In this document: piece after piece, positions 46,819-55,616 of the stretch
Numbering within the stretch: the stretch's first letter is position 1
Layout of the letters: the number at the start of each line of letters is the position of its first letter
Origin: JAXMBN01 sp046349875
GTDB taxonomy: Bacteria; Planctomycetota; Planctomycetia; Pirellulales; Pirellulaceae
Assembly (NCBI GenBank): GCA_046349875.1
Contig: JAXMBN010000016.1
Coordinates: forward strand, 1-64,000
Length of the DNA stretch: 64,000 nucleotides
Direction: 5' to 3'
The notes under the pieces: generated by a model
Database searches by the model: none
Seen by the model: only the letters and a program-made list of their open reading frames with translations
What the model was told of the DNA's origin: nothing
Program-made: the position numbers and the translations under genes

Positions 46819-47832
46819 CTAGCCTAGCTTTGCACGCAACTTGGATGCATTGCCTGCTTGGCCGAATTGAGTCATGCGAGCGACGCAGACTTGCTTCATG
46901 GCGGTGCGAGCTGGCTTGAGGTAGTCCCGTGGATCGAACTTTTCAGGGCTTTCGAACAAGACTTTGCGGATGGCTCCAGTGATCGCCAATCGGCAGTCGG
47001 TATCGACGTTGATCTTGCGAACGCCACTCTTGATGCCACGCTGAATCTCTTCAACAGGAACACCCCAGGTTTGCTTGATCTTTCCACCGAACTGGTTGAT
47101 GATGTCCTGCAATTCTTGGGGAACCGAACTGCTACCGTGCATCACCAAGTGAGTGTTGGGAATCTTCTTGTGAATGGCTTCGATACGATCCATCGCCAGA
47201 ACGTCGCCATCAGGCTTGCGTGTAAATTTGTAGGCACCGTGGCTCGTACCAATCGCAACGGCCAATGCATCTACACCCGTATCGGCTACGAAGCGAGCCG
47301 CTTCATCGGGATCGGTCAACAACTGATCATGGCTCAACGCACCTTCTGCTCCATGCCCATCCTCAGCTTCACCCATCCCTGATTCCAACGAACCCAAACA
47401 TCCCAGTTCGCCTTCGACCGAGACACCACGCGCGTGGGCCATCTTGACCACTTCCGCCGTGATCTTCACGTTGTAATCGTAGGATGCAGGAGTCTTTCCA
47501 TCTTCTTGCAGCGACCCGTCCATCATCACAGAGGTAAAGCCATTCTCAATTGCGCTCAAGCAAGTTGCGGCCGAGTTCCCGTGGTCTTGGTGCATGACCG
47601 TAGGGATATGAGGATACAATTCAGCAGCAGCCAACATCAAATGACGTAGGTAGGCGTCTTGCGAATAGGTGCGTGCACCTCGCGATGCCTGAATGATCAC
47701 CGGAGAATCGGTTTCTTGAGCGGCCTCCATGATGGCTTGGATTTGTTCCATGTTGTTGACGTTGAATGCTGCCACTCCATAATTGTTCTCGGCAGCATGA
47801 TCTAGCACGACTCGAAGAGGAACTAATGCCAT
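46819..47832 (-). CDS. fba: Class II fructose-1,6-bisphosphate aldolase
   Basis: A 337-residue zinc-dependent aldolase that cleaves fructose-1,6-bisphosphate in glycolysis and forms it in gluconeogenesis. It shows HQDHGN with the catalytic Asp and zinc His, SVEGELGCLGSLESG with the zinc Glu, the AIGTSHGAYKF region with a zinc His, and VMHGSSSVP, where a third zinc His lies. NVDTDCR near the end binds phosphate. Length fits the longer class IIB type. GGAG lies upstream of the ATG, and a sigma70-like promoter is about 60 bases ahead. It heads a two-gene operon with aroK. Confidence 0.95.
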   Translation of the reverse strand: MALVPLRVVLDHAAENNYGVAAFNVNNMEQIQAIMEAAQETDSPVIIQASRGARTYSQDAYLRHLMLAAAELYPHIPTVMHQDHGNSAATCLSAIENGFTSVMMDGSLQEDGKTPASYDYNVKITAEVVKMAHARGVSVEGELGCLGSLESGMGEAEDGHGAEGALSHDQLLTDPDEAARFVADTGVDALAVAIGTSHGAYKFTRKPDGDVLAMDRIEAIHKKIPNTHLVMHGSSSVPQELQDIINQFGGKIKQTWGVPVEEIQRGIKSGVRKINVDTDCRLAITGAIRKVLFESPEKFDPRDYLKPARTAMKQVCVARMTQFGQAGNASKLRAKLG

Positions 47833-47889
47833 TTTGGGCCATCTCCAAAGCGATTTTTGAGCGAAGGAAGCATAGATAAAACGCTGGAA

Positions 47890-47918
47890 ATTATGGGGAT
47901 GGGCTCGATTCCTAGCAA
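47890..47918 (-). promoter_or_regulatory. Sigma70-like promoter of fba-aroK
   Basis: On the minus strand TTGCTA (47918-47913), a 17-base spacer and CATAAT (47895-47890), about 57 bases before the ATG. Confidence 0.55.
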
Positions 47919-48809
47919 CCCTCCAGCACGCTCCTTCAGATGGGTTTGCCCTGGAAATTGACGGGCACTTCTTGGGGTTAATTCGATGCCATTAAGCGGC
48001 CCGCACAGGCATCTCGATTACCCGTGACAATCCTTAAGCCACACAACACTAGAAGCCCGACTAATGATACTCTGCCATCAACCGGCAAAGAGAGAGCAGT
48101 GCGTCTTTTGGGCCATCATTCATACACCATTAGCCTGCACCTAATCGTTGTGGTGAATCTCCAACGTAAGGTTGCTAGTAACGCGCATTTCATTCTTTCA
48201 AGATCATCAATGCTGGATGCAGTAGTTCGTGGACGTCTTCAGCGGTGATAGTGGCGGGTCAGCCTGGCCTTGAAGAATATCTATCTTTGGTGTTAAGCGA
48301 TTGCAGAAAAAACCTCTAATCAATGCTTGCAAGACCTTTCGACAGTCTAGATAGGTTGATCGCAGCGAGTCAGATCACAAACTGTATCGATTAGGAAATC
48401 GATGCGGCCTCTTGAGAGCAAGCATTTCTACTTTGCCTACCTGTTTTTGTCGAAATACGAGAGAAGGACGTCAAAATCGGAAAAAACGTTCTGCTCGGCG
48501 CACCCGAAACGCCGAAACAATGGGTGGAGTAAAAGACGGGCAGTCAGTTACGCTTGGGGGGCCTTGTGTAGCGGGACAAAGCGATACGCTTCCATCCCTT
48601 TCACCAAACCCTCCTTCTTCTAACTGCCATAGTCGTACCGTAAGCCGCACGGTTGTCCTGGAGGACAGCTTTGCACGTTTCCCGCAACGTCCTGTCTCGC
48701 AGCCGTTACGAACCGGTGGGGTTCAAACGGAGGAAACAGCGGCCCATGGCTGGTTCAAAAGGCAGGATGCCCACCAGGTTGACAGTAGGATTACCGTAGG
48801 AGGGTTCCC
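47919..48809. other. Long intergenic region upstream of the BON-domain gene
   Basis: No coding region is supported here. Short open frames at 48402-48623 and 48412-48867 are Arg/Ser/Pro-rich, lack ribosome sites and overlap each other, and the second runs into the BON gene. The last 90 bases contain AGGAGG (48798-48803) of that gene. A long leader or an unrecognised RNA is possible. Confidence 0.4.
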
Positions 48810-49910
48810 ATGCGACGTTTCCTTTTTGGCATGGCGATCGCTTCGATTACCGTGGCAGCGCCGATGACAGCGCTGGCGGGGGATCGTGAAATCGCTGATG
48901 CAATCATAAGCAACCTCAAGAGCAAGCAAGCTGATGGCTCGCTGAAAGGCTTTGACATCGACCTGAGCGTCGATGCTGGCAAAGTCACGTTCACGGGTAA
49001 GGTTGCGAATGAACAACAACTCAAGTCTGTTCTAAGCGCAGCTCAAACAACCGAAGGCGTAACGGGAGTAGTCAACAACATTGCTGTTGCTGCCAAATCC
49101 ACGCCAAAGCCAGTCGCTTTGAAAGAAGCGGTGGTCAATCCAGAGAACACACTCAAGTCGAGACTCAAAGGCTTGGTTCTTCCTGCATCGAGCAGCGAAC
49201 CAGTGGATGATACCGACTATCGTCCTGCACCGATGGACACACCGAGCGTTGGAGCCGAATCCTCGGTTGCACCTCGCGATGCAGCGATCACCGAGAAGAT
49301 CATCTCGAAGCTCTCCGCTGACAAATCCAGTGGAACGCTCCGTCACTTCGAACTCGACATCTCCACGGTCGATGGCGAAGTGTGGGCGAAGGGTTATGTT
49401 GCCAATGCTCAACAGAAGCAACATGTTCTTCAATCGATTCAACACACCAGCGGTGTACGCAAGGTTGTGGATGATATTACCGTCACCGAAGCATCGGCAG
49501 TACGCCCTGCAAGCGGCGAACGCGTTGTAGGTTCGAGCATGCCAGTTGCTGGTGGTGCTCAGTCTGCAGGACCTCGAGCCTTTGCTCCGAGCACGTTGAC
49601 CAGCGGCCAGTGCAACAACTGCTATGAAGGTGGTGCTGTTGCCGGTCATGGCCCAATGGCTATGCAAAATGGTCCAAGCTACGGTGGTGGCGTTCCACGC
49701 TACGACCAACCCAACATGCCAAACTACGCTTGGCCTAGCTACGCAGCTTATCCTAACTATGCTGCCGTAACCTATCCGAAGCAATACAGCGCATCGGCAT
49801 GGCCATACATCGGTCCGTTCTATCCATATCCTCAAGTCCCATTGGGATGGCGTAAGGTCACCTTGGAATGGGATGACGGAATGTGGTACCTCGATTACTC
49901 GAGCAAGTAA
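48810..49910 (+). CDS. Exported protein with two BON domains and an aromatic C-terminus
   Basis: A 366-residue protein with a clear signal peptide (ends MTALAG) and two BON domains, at about 24-95 (DREIADAIISNLKSKQADGS, VTFTGKVANEQQLKSVLSAA) and about 150-225 (DAAITEKIISKLSADKSSGT, GEVWAKGYVANAQQKQHVLQ). BON domains bind phospholipid surfaces in OsmY-type envelope proteins. The C-terminal 130 residues are Tyr/Pro/Gly-rich and finish in a conserved-looking GWRKVTLEWDDGMWYLDYSS. AGGAGG precedes the ATG and a strong terminator follows. It is transcribed alone and likely acts in the periplasm or on the outer membrane. Confidence 0.85.
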   Translation: MRRFLFGMAIASITVAAPMTALAGDREIADAIISNLKSKQADGSLKGFDIDLSVDAGKVTFTGKVANEQQLKSVLSAAQTTEGVTGVVNNIAVAAKSTPKPVALKEAVVNPENTLKSRLKGLVLPASSSEPVDDTDYRPAPMDTPSVGAESSVAPRDAAITEKIISKLSADKSSGTLRHFELDISTVDGEVWAKGYVANAQQKQHVLQSIQHTSGVRKVVDDITVTEASAVRPASGERVVGSSMPVAGGAQSAGPRAFAPSTLTSGQCNNCYEGGAVAGHGPMAMQNGPSYGGGVPRYDQPNMPNYAWPSYAAYPNYAAVTYPKQYSASAWPYIGPFYPYPQVPLGWRKVTLEWDDGMWYLDYSSK

Positions 49911-49953
49911 TCGTTCACCCAACCTTCGGTGAACCTATCCACAAAACCAACCT

Positions 49954-50003
49954 GGCCTCCGGCTCACGCTTGAATAAGCAGTGTGCCGGAGGCCAATTTT
50001 TTT
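49954..50003 (+). terminator. Strong intrinsic terminator after the BON gene
   Basis: GGCCTCCGGC (49954-49963) pairs perfectly with GCCGGAGGCC (49985-49994); an inner GCTT...AAGC pair extends the stem. AATTTTTTT follows. Confidence 0.92.
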
Positions 50004-50125
50004 CCATTCGAATGTCGAGTTAATCGTCTGAGTTTGCCTCAATAGTCCTAGCCCGAACTTTCGATAGGATCGTTGAGCGATTCGCGATCGAGTCGAGGGA
50101 TCGCGCTTGAACCACGGATGGTGAA

Positions 50126-51442
50126 ATGCAGTCGTTGTTGCGTTCGATCACAAGATGTTTAGGGATGCCTTGGGCATTCCGAAACACACCCAATCAGCTC
50201 GCGCTGGGAATGACATTGGGATTTGCATTGGGCTTGATCCCCAAAGACAATCTCATCGCGGTCGGCTTGGCCCTCGGTCTTCTCTACGCACCTGCGAACA
50301 TGGGGTGTGCAGCGATTGCTTTTTGCTTGGCGCAACTCTCCATGCTCAAGCTCGATCCACTTGCCCATTCTTTGGGTGAATCGAGTTTGCGATCACCAGC
50401 GATGCATTCGATGTGGCTTTGGTATTGCCACCAACCGATCCTACCTTGGCTTGGATTGCATAACACCATCGTCCTAGGATCACTTGGCATCCTCTCGGTC
50501 GTATCTCCAACGCAATTTGTTCTGGCTCGTGCGTTTTTCCGTTGGATGGCGAGAAGCCGCATTCAACGGCAAGTCGACATGGCTGTGGAAGCGACCCAAC
50601 GCTACAAACAAACGTTGCTATCTCTTCGTCACCAAGCCTCGATGGAAGATTCGTCGAATCTCAAATCATCGAACTTGGAACAACCGATTGAAGAGCAAGT
50701 CTTATTGAATGATATCGCTGCAATCGCGAGCGATTTCACGTCTTCACCATCCGTCCTCGACGATTCGCCAAGCGTTCGCGACATCGCAACCCACTTTGGT
50801 GAACAACAAATCCGCGTCGACGGCCAACAGCATTCGCAGCCGTTGCCTTTGGGGATGGGAAGCCAAGAAGGCAATCGCGCATCGGTGCTCATCGGTGGAG
50901 CAAATGACAAGCAGTCGGTTGCGGCTAACCAAGCACCGCCCTCCGCCAGCCAGCAACTTCGCCCAGGTCTTCGTATCGATCATGCAGAACCATCGGAAGA
51001 ATTCCCTGCCATTGATACGGCCGCGTCCAGTTCATCTGCATCGATGACGCAATCTTCGATTCCATCGTCGTTGCAGTTGGGTGACATCTTGCGAGAGACT
51101 TTGATCGAGGTTGTGCGATTTCGGCCTCATACGCAAAACGCATTGCACGAACCGGCTCAACCTTCCCTGGGTTCCAGTGACGGAATTTCAGGAACTGCCG
51201 CACCATTGTCACAACATCCCTCTGCAACTACGAGCCTCATTACGGAGTCCCAGTCGACGATGCAAGTTACCTCACGAAGCACCTCGCCCAACAACGCTTC
51301 GCGTCATGACGCTAATAGCACATCCACCATTCCATCGACCGATGAAACTCGTAAGAACGAGCCCGTTCCGCAGCCGGCTGAAGAGTCGCTGCGATACCTT
51401 TTGTGGCATTTGAGCAGCTTGAACAGGGAGACCAAGCAATGA
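50126..51442 (+). CDS. TIGR03546-type membrane protein
   Basis: A 438-residue protein. The N-terminal ~155 residues are hydrophobic and resemble DUF2062/TIGR03546 proteins: NTPNQLALGMTLGFALGLIP then KDNLIAVGLALGLLYAPANM. The family is described as one half of a two-gene pair in outer-membrane bacteria, with TIGR03545 as the other half; exactly that partner follows here. The remaining ~280 residues are a Ser/Gln/Pro-rich, low-complexity cytoplasmic tail, longer than I would expect for the family. The stop overlaps the next ATG (ATGA). The role of the pair is unknown; a shared envelope or trafficking function is inference. Confidence 0.75.
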   Translation: MQSLLRSITRCLGMPWAFRNTPNQLALGMTLGFALGLIPKDNLIAVGLALGLLYAPANMGCAAIAFCLAQLSMLKLDPLAHSLGESSLRSPAMHSMWLWYCHQPILPWLGLHNTIVLGSLGILSVVSPTQFVLARAFFRWMARSRIQRQVDMAVEATQRYKQTLLSLRHQASMEDSSNLKSSNLEQPIEEQVLLNDIAAIASDFTSSPSVLDDSPSVRDIATHFGEQQIRVDGQQHSQPLPLGMGSQEGNRASVLIGGANDKQSVAANQAPPSASQQLRPGLRIDHAEPSEEFPAIDTAASSSSASMTQSSIPSSLQLGDILRETLIEVVRFRPHTQNALHEPAQPSLGSSDGISGTAAPLSQHPSATTSLITESQSTMQVTSRSTSPNNASRHDANSTSTIPSTDETRKNEPVPQPAEESLRYLLWHLSSLNRETKQ

Positions 51443-53172
51443 AGTTCGGGCGACTGGCCATCACTGCAGTCCTCGTTACTCTTGCAATCTTCCTCTTGGT
51501 AGGTCCGGGACTTCGTTGGGTCATGCTGAACGAATTTCAGCGTGAACTTGGCTTTGAGATTCGACCACAAGGCTCGACCCGCGTATCGCTTGATGGCAAC
51601 GTTGTCGCCCATGACCTCTATATTGGTCAACGAGCAGACGCGAATCAAAGCATGAACGCGACGTTTACCAAAATCGATCGTCTTCAATTGCGATTGTCTC
51701 CATCGCAATTTTTGAAGCGTCAAATGCGAGTGGAAAGCGCGCTCTTGCAAGGTATTCATCTGCACGCGACCGAACCACCGACTGGAACCCTTGGCACTCT
51801 TGCTAAGAAGGGAAACCCGCATCCTCGAAACTGGCTTCCGTCGGGAATCTTAGGCGGTGATAGCCAAGGTGTCTGGCGTGACTTTCAAGATGCGACTTCG
51901 ATCGAAGAGGCAGCTGGAAAGGTTGAAGATAAATGGAATGCGTCCATCGAAGCACTCAAGCTTGAACACGATGCTATTGAGAAACGCGTTGCTGCATTGC
52001 GACAAAATTCAAATGCGGGTCTCAACGCGCTTCGCGATCAACCTTTGCTCGAGCAACGTATGCTTGAAGCCAAAGAGCTTCACGATCTTTTGGTTCGCTT
52101 TCAGAAGAAGCTCGAGAATGCTGAATTCGACATGAAGCAACAACGTCAACAAGTGCGTCAAGCCCAAGAAGGCGACCTCCAGAAGTTGGCTTCGCAACGC
52201 AATGCAAACGGGATCGATGCCAAGGCCGTTGCCAGATCCATCTTGATTGAGATCGCTCGTTCCACGTTGGCTCGCATGGAACATGATGTGCAAAGCATTT
52301 CTGGTCAAGCGATTTCCGATCAAGCCATTCCATTTTCCCAGCGAGGCGATACTTCCGTTCTCAACGAATATTCGGAACAAGGGAGCGTATCCCTGCATTC
52401 AGCGAAGTGGGAAGGCGAGATCCTTCAAGGTGATGAACAGCTCGAATGGACAGGTACGATTCAAGGCATGTCGAGCAATTCTGAACATGCGCAAGGCAAA
52501 GCCAAGTTTCAGGCCACCGCGAAATCAAAAGATAAAGAAATCCATGTCATGGGTATGCAACTTCATCCTATTGCGAACGGCTGGGACACCTATGAAGTCC
52601 AAGCCCCCAACTATGGACATGCAAAGTGGCTGCTCGAAAACCAACAAGGCCTCGCACTTCATGGACAAGGAAAACCCATGCAGGTCCAGGTCCGGCAGTT
52701 TCAATCGGATCAAATGCCTCGCAGAGAAGTCCATATACAACAGCATGACTTGACCATGACCTTCCAAGGCAAAGGCGATGAAGCATCGCAACGGATTGCA
52801 TTGGTCCTGACGCAGGCTCTTCAACAAATCCCCGAGCTCCATTTGACTGCCGAAGTGGAAGGGGATCCTTCCAAAGATGATCATTGGCGAATCGAGAGCA
52901 ATCTCGATGCTGTTTTGGAAGAAGGCTTACGCGATGCGTTTCGGTCCGAAATCGCCATGCATGAAACCATCCTTCGCGACAAGTACAAAGCCATCACCGC
53001 TCAAATCGAATCGCGAATGGAGCAAGTGGTGCAGATTGCAAAGAAAGACCTTCTGCAAAAGAATGAACTCGCCAAGCGATCCTTGGCCGAATGGAGCCAC
53101 TCTAATCTGCCGGGTTCGATCGATAGCGATTCCCGATTTGCGAGACAACCTTCTTCAACGCTTCAGCGCTGA
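51439..53172 (+). CDS. TIGR03545-type exported protein with coiled coil
   Basis: A 577-residue protein with one N-terminal membrane helix (LAITAVLVTLAIFLLVGPGL). An AsmA-like N-terminal portion follows (GSTRVSLDGNVVAHDLYIGQ; RVESALLQGIHLHATEPPTG), then a coiled-coil region at about 150-260 (EALKLEHDAIEKRVAALRQN; QQRQQVRQAQEGDLQKLASQ) and a beta-rich C-terminal half. The start ATG at 51439 is set by the 4-base overlap with the TIGR03546 gene; the open frame extends 12 codons further upstream. The pair is presumably envelope-associated, with this product largely periplasmic. Confidence 0.75.
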   Translation: MKFGRLAITAVLVTLAIFLLVGPGLRWVMLNEFQRELGFEIRPQGSTRVSLDGNVVAHDLYIGQRADANQSMNATFTKIDRLQLRLSPSQFLKRQMRVESALLQGIHLHATEPPTGTLGTLAKKGNPHPRNWLPSGILGGDSQGVWRDFQDATSIEEAAGKVEDKWNASIEALKLEHDAIEKRVAALRQNSNAGLNALRDQPLLEQRMLEAKELHDLLVRFQKKLENAEFDMKQQRQQVRQAQEGDLQKLASQRNANGIDAKAVARSILIEIARSTLARMEHDVQSISGQAISDQAIPFSQRGDTSVLNEYSEQGSVSLHSAKWEGEILQGDEQLEWTGTIQGMSSNSEHAQGKAKFQATAKSKDKEIHVMGMQLHPIANGWDTYEVQAPNYGHAKWLLENQQGLALHGQGKPMQVQVRQFQSDQMPRREVHIQQHDLTMTFQGKGDEASQRIALVLTQALQQIPELHLTAEVEGDPSKDDHWRIESNLDAVLEEGLRDAFRSEIAMHETILRDKYKAITAQIESRMEQVVQIAKKDLLQKNELAKRSLAEWSHSNLPGSIDSDSRFARQPSSTLQR

Positions 53173-53200
53173 TATCGCAAGTATTGGAATGGCGCGCGAT

Positions 53201-54118
53201 CTACACCAACCAATGCTGAATCAGTTTCCGAGGATTGCGATTCAAAAGTTGCTGCTGTTCAGCTTCAGACCAGTCCAATTCACTTAGGACCTTGGTCATC
53301 ATCGGCATGGTGGCAGCGGATCCAACGAAATGGGAACCATCGGCCGATCGACATGCAAGATCGTCCGTCACCCATACACTCTGTAGGCCCAACTGAAATC
53401 GCCCTGGCCCCAATCCCGCTGCGCTGATGCAGTCGGTCACCACCACGGTTCTGTCGCATCCGAGAAGACAAAGCAAATTGTCGAGCATGAACGGAGGAAG
53501 ATGGTGACCATCGGCGATCAACATGATGCAGAGTCGATCGCGAAGAAAGAGAGCTCGCTGAATGATGTTGTCATGGCGCGGCATCAGAGGCGGCGTCGCA
53601 TTTCCCAAGTGAGTGAAGGCGGTCAAACCTTGGTCGATGCAAGCTTTCAACTGATCCAGCGTGGCATCGGTGTGTCCTGCGGAGACGCACACGTGACGAT
53701 CGGCAAGCCACCGTGTGACTTTGCCTGCGGGATCACGCTCGGGAGCTAAAGTCATCAGGGCCAAGCGACCCTCACATGCATCCCACAACTTGGTCGTTTG
53801 CTCGAGCGTTGCTTGACACGTTTCCGATTTGGGATGGGCTCCCACATAACCTGTAACATCGGAAAGGAACGGACCTTCCACGTGATAACCAGGGATCATC
53901 GCTTGCGCGATGGCCGAATCGGCCCGACATCGAACCAACCGCTGCAATTTCTCGCACATGCGAGGTATCGAATCGGTAATTACGGTCGGCAAGAAACAAC
54001 GTACACCCGACGTCGCAAGGGATTGGCACACGAACTCCAACTCTTCAACGCTCAGTGAATCGCCATTGAAGTCGATTCCAAACGCACCATTCACTTGCAA
54101 GTCGCAATAATCGCTCAC
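53201..54118 (-). CDS. nagA: N-acetylglucosamine-6-phosphate deacetylase (short form)
   Basis: NagA removes acetate from GlcNAc-6-phosphate in amino-sugar catabolism. It shows DLQVNGAFGIDFN at the start, the zinc Glu in GYHVEGPFLS, SAGHTDAT, HLGNATPPL, IADGHHLPP and VVTDCISAAGLGPG with the catalytic Asp. At 305 residues it is about 75 shorter than the usual form: the N-terminal beta-sandwich strands are absent, and the Met-containing HLFNAM motif is altered to HLGNAT. The TIM-barrel ligands appear complete, so activity is plausible. It lies downstream of nagB on the same strand, 38 bases apart. Confidence 0.88.
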   Translation of the reverse strand: MSDYCDLQVNGAFGIDFNGDSLSVEELEFVCQSLATSGVRCFLPTVITDSIPRMCEKLQRLVRCRADSAIAQAMIPGYHVEGPFLSDVTGYVGAHPKSETCQATLEQTTKLWDACEGRLALMTLAPERDPAGKVTRWLADRHVCVSAGHTDATLDQLKACIDQGLTAFTHLGNATPPLMPRHDNIIQRALFLRDRLCIMLIADGHHLPPFMLDNLLCLLGCDRTVVVTDCISAAGLGPGRFQLGLQSVWVTDDLACRSADGSHFVGSAATMPMMTKVLSELDWSEAEQQQLLNRNPRKLIQHWLV

Positions 54119-54156
54119 TCGAGAATCCCTTGGATGGAATCTTGCACTCCGACGGA

Positions 54157-54909
54157 TCAGGGGCGTGCGCGAAAACGTGGGTCCAACAAGGCGGCGCTCG
54201 TCTGGTCCAAGATCAAATCGACCGATGGATGCTGTTGTAGAATCGATGCAGGAACATCGGAGGTCACCGGTCCTTCAACGGAATCCGCCACCGCTTTGGC
54301 TTTGCGTCGATCCGGCACACTACAAATGATATGACGAGTCGCCATGATTTGACGGATCGACATACTGATGGCATGTGTAGGAACCTGGGATAGATCGTCG
54401 AACCAGCCTTCCCCTACTTGTTGGCGTCGACAAGCTTCGTCGAGCGAAACGATGATGTAGGGTTGAGTGGTCTCGAAATCCGCAGGGGGATCATTGAACG
54501 CCAAGTGCCCATTCTCACCGATCCCAACCAAAGCCAGATCGATGGGAAGTTCTGTTAGTTTTTGACCGACTTCAGCGCAAACTTGGCTTGGATCCTTGGT
54601 CCCATCCAAGAACTGAAACGACCGAATGGGAACGCGATCGACGAAGCGTTTGGCCAAATAGCCGCAAAACGATGCCGCATGAGACCGTGAGATCCCAATG
54701 TATTCATCCAAATGGAAGCCATCGATTCGCGACCAATCGATACCGGGAGTCGTCACCAAACTTTCCAGCACCTCAAATTGGCTGGAACCCGTTGCCACGA
54801 TCAAGCGAGCTTGTCCACGTTCGGCGACCGTTCTCTGCAAAAAGGCTGCCGCTTTTTGGGCCGCAACATTCCCCAATTCCCCACGATCATTCGCAATGAC
54901 GATCTGCAC
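54157..54909 (-). CDS. nagB: Glucosamine-6-phosphate deaminase
   Basis: NagB converts glucosamine-6-phosphate to fructose-6-phosphate and ammonia. Its 250 residues show LIVATGSSQFEVLESL, the substrate motif DGFHLDEYIGIS with catalytic Asp, ALVGIGENGHLAFNDPP, and SMSIRQIMATRHIICSV. It starts with GTG at 54909. nagB precedes nagA in a two-gene amino-sugar operon, so together they route GlcNAc-6-phosphate into glycolysis. The C-terminal allosteric lid region of the E. coli enzyme is shorter here, so regulation may differ. A REP hairpin lies upstream, between nagB and the divergent zinc-ribbon gene. Confidence 0.92.
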   Translation of the reverse strand: MQIVIANDRGELGNVAAQKAAAFLQRTVAERGQARLIVATGSSQFEVLESLVTTPGIDWSRIDGFHLDEYIGISRSHAASFCGYLAKRFVDRVPIRSFQFLDGTKDPSQVCAEVGQKLTELPIDLALVGIGENGHLAFNDPPADFETTQPYIIVSLDEACRRQQVGEGWFDDLSQVPTHAISMSIRQIMATRHIICSVPDRRKAKAVADSVEGPVTSDVPASILQQHPSVDLILDQTSAALLDPRFRARP

Positions 54910-54993
54910 GCCTTATCCCCCAGTTCGAATCATTAGCCATTTTCAGGCTCTTACTGTACCCCATTCTCCCGCTCCCCGCCTCACCCCCCATTC

Positions 54994-55024
54994 GTCAACA
55001 AGGTGCCAGCCACCTTTGGTTGAC
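54994..55024. repeat. REP hairpin, solitary copy upstream of nagB
   Basis: GTCAACAAGGTG and CACCTTTGGTTGAC form a long stem around CCAGC. The core GGTGCCAGCCACC is identical to that of the copy at 687-710 and differs by one base from the inner RAYT-end REP. It is the most symmetric copy in the window. Confidence 0.8.
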
Positions 55025-55073
55025 ATGCGAAACGTCCAAACCGCCCAGCGAGGCGATACGCCCCATAAAAACA

Positions 55074-55101
55074 TTGACAACGGTGGATTAAACCGCATAA
55101 T
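55074..55101 (+). promoter_or_regulatory. Sigma70-like promoter of the zinc-ribbon gene
   Basis: TTGACA (55074-55079), a 16-base spacer and CATAAT (55096-55101), about 64 bases before the ATG. Confidence 0.65.
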
Positions 55102-55164
55102 TGCAGGCCTGAGTTGCAGCGAGAGACGAACACGTCCACTTCGGTCTGGTCGAGGGAGTTACCA

Positions 55165-55413
55165 ATGTCCGCAATTCGATTTGCACGCACGTGCCCAAGT
55201 TGTGGAAAGATGCTCGAGATTGGGGTCGATCGCATCGGGAAGGATTTCCACTGCTATCACTGTGGCCAACGGTTCACGGCAGGAATTGGAACCGCCAGGG
55301 CGGATGCAGAGCATGTGACCGATGAGCGGATCGACCGCTTACTGGATGCAGCCGATCGGCATGTCGCCCGGTTTAGTTTTGCTCTGTCCCAATTGCGCGG
55401 GATGGACTCATAA
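55165..55413 (+). CDS. Small zinc-ribbon protein
   Basis: An 82-residue protein whose first half has two CxxC knuckles, TCPSCGKML and FHCYHCGQRF, spaced as in a zinc ribbon. The second half is helical (TDERIDRLLDAADRHVARFS). The ATG at 55165 has GAGGGAG upstream and a good promoter about 64 bases ahead; it is transcribed alone, divergent from nagB. Zinc-ribbon microproteins of this size are common in planctomycetes, but I know no function for this one. Confidence 0.72.
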   Translation: MSAIRFARTCPSCGKMLEIGVDRIGKDFHCYHCGQRFTAGIGTARADAEHVTDERIDRLLDAADRHVARFSFALSQLRGMDS

Positions 55414-55616
55414 CCTTTAATCCATGTCCCTAGCGGGAACATGGCAAGCTCTGTAAAGTCCGATGGCTTTCAAGAACTTTACACGTCCAAGATCTCAGGC
55501 TCAAAACACCTCCATGCCACGCGTCTTGGGGCTCTACGGTTCAGTCTTCCATCCACCCGGATTATGATAGAGTCGGCTTTGGCCGAGGTTCTAACGACAT
55601 AGGGTGAGTATTCTTT

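Noticed and set aside
48478..48570. Possible riboswitch-like purine-rich segment
   Set aside because: Compared by eye with c-di-GMP and other common riboswitch cores; the key conserved blocks are absent.
48412..48867. 151-residue frame upstream of and into the BON gene
   Set aside because: It has Arg/Ser/Pro-rich composition, no ribosome site, and overlaps the signal peptide of a well-supported gene in another frame.
49032..49922. 296-residue minus-strand frame
   Set aside because: It is antisense to the BON-domain protein and rich in Cys/Arg/Trp from complementing its repeats.
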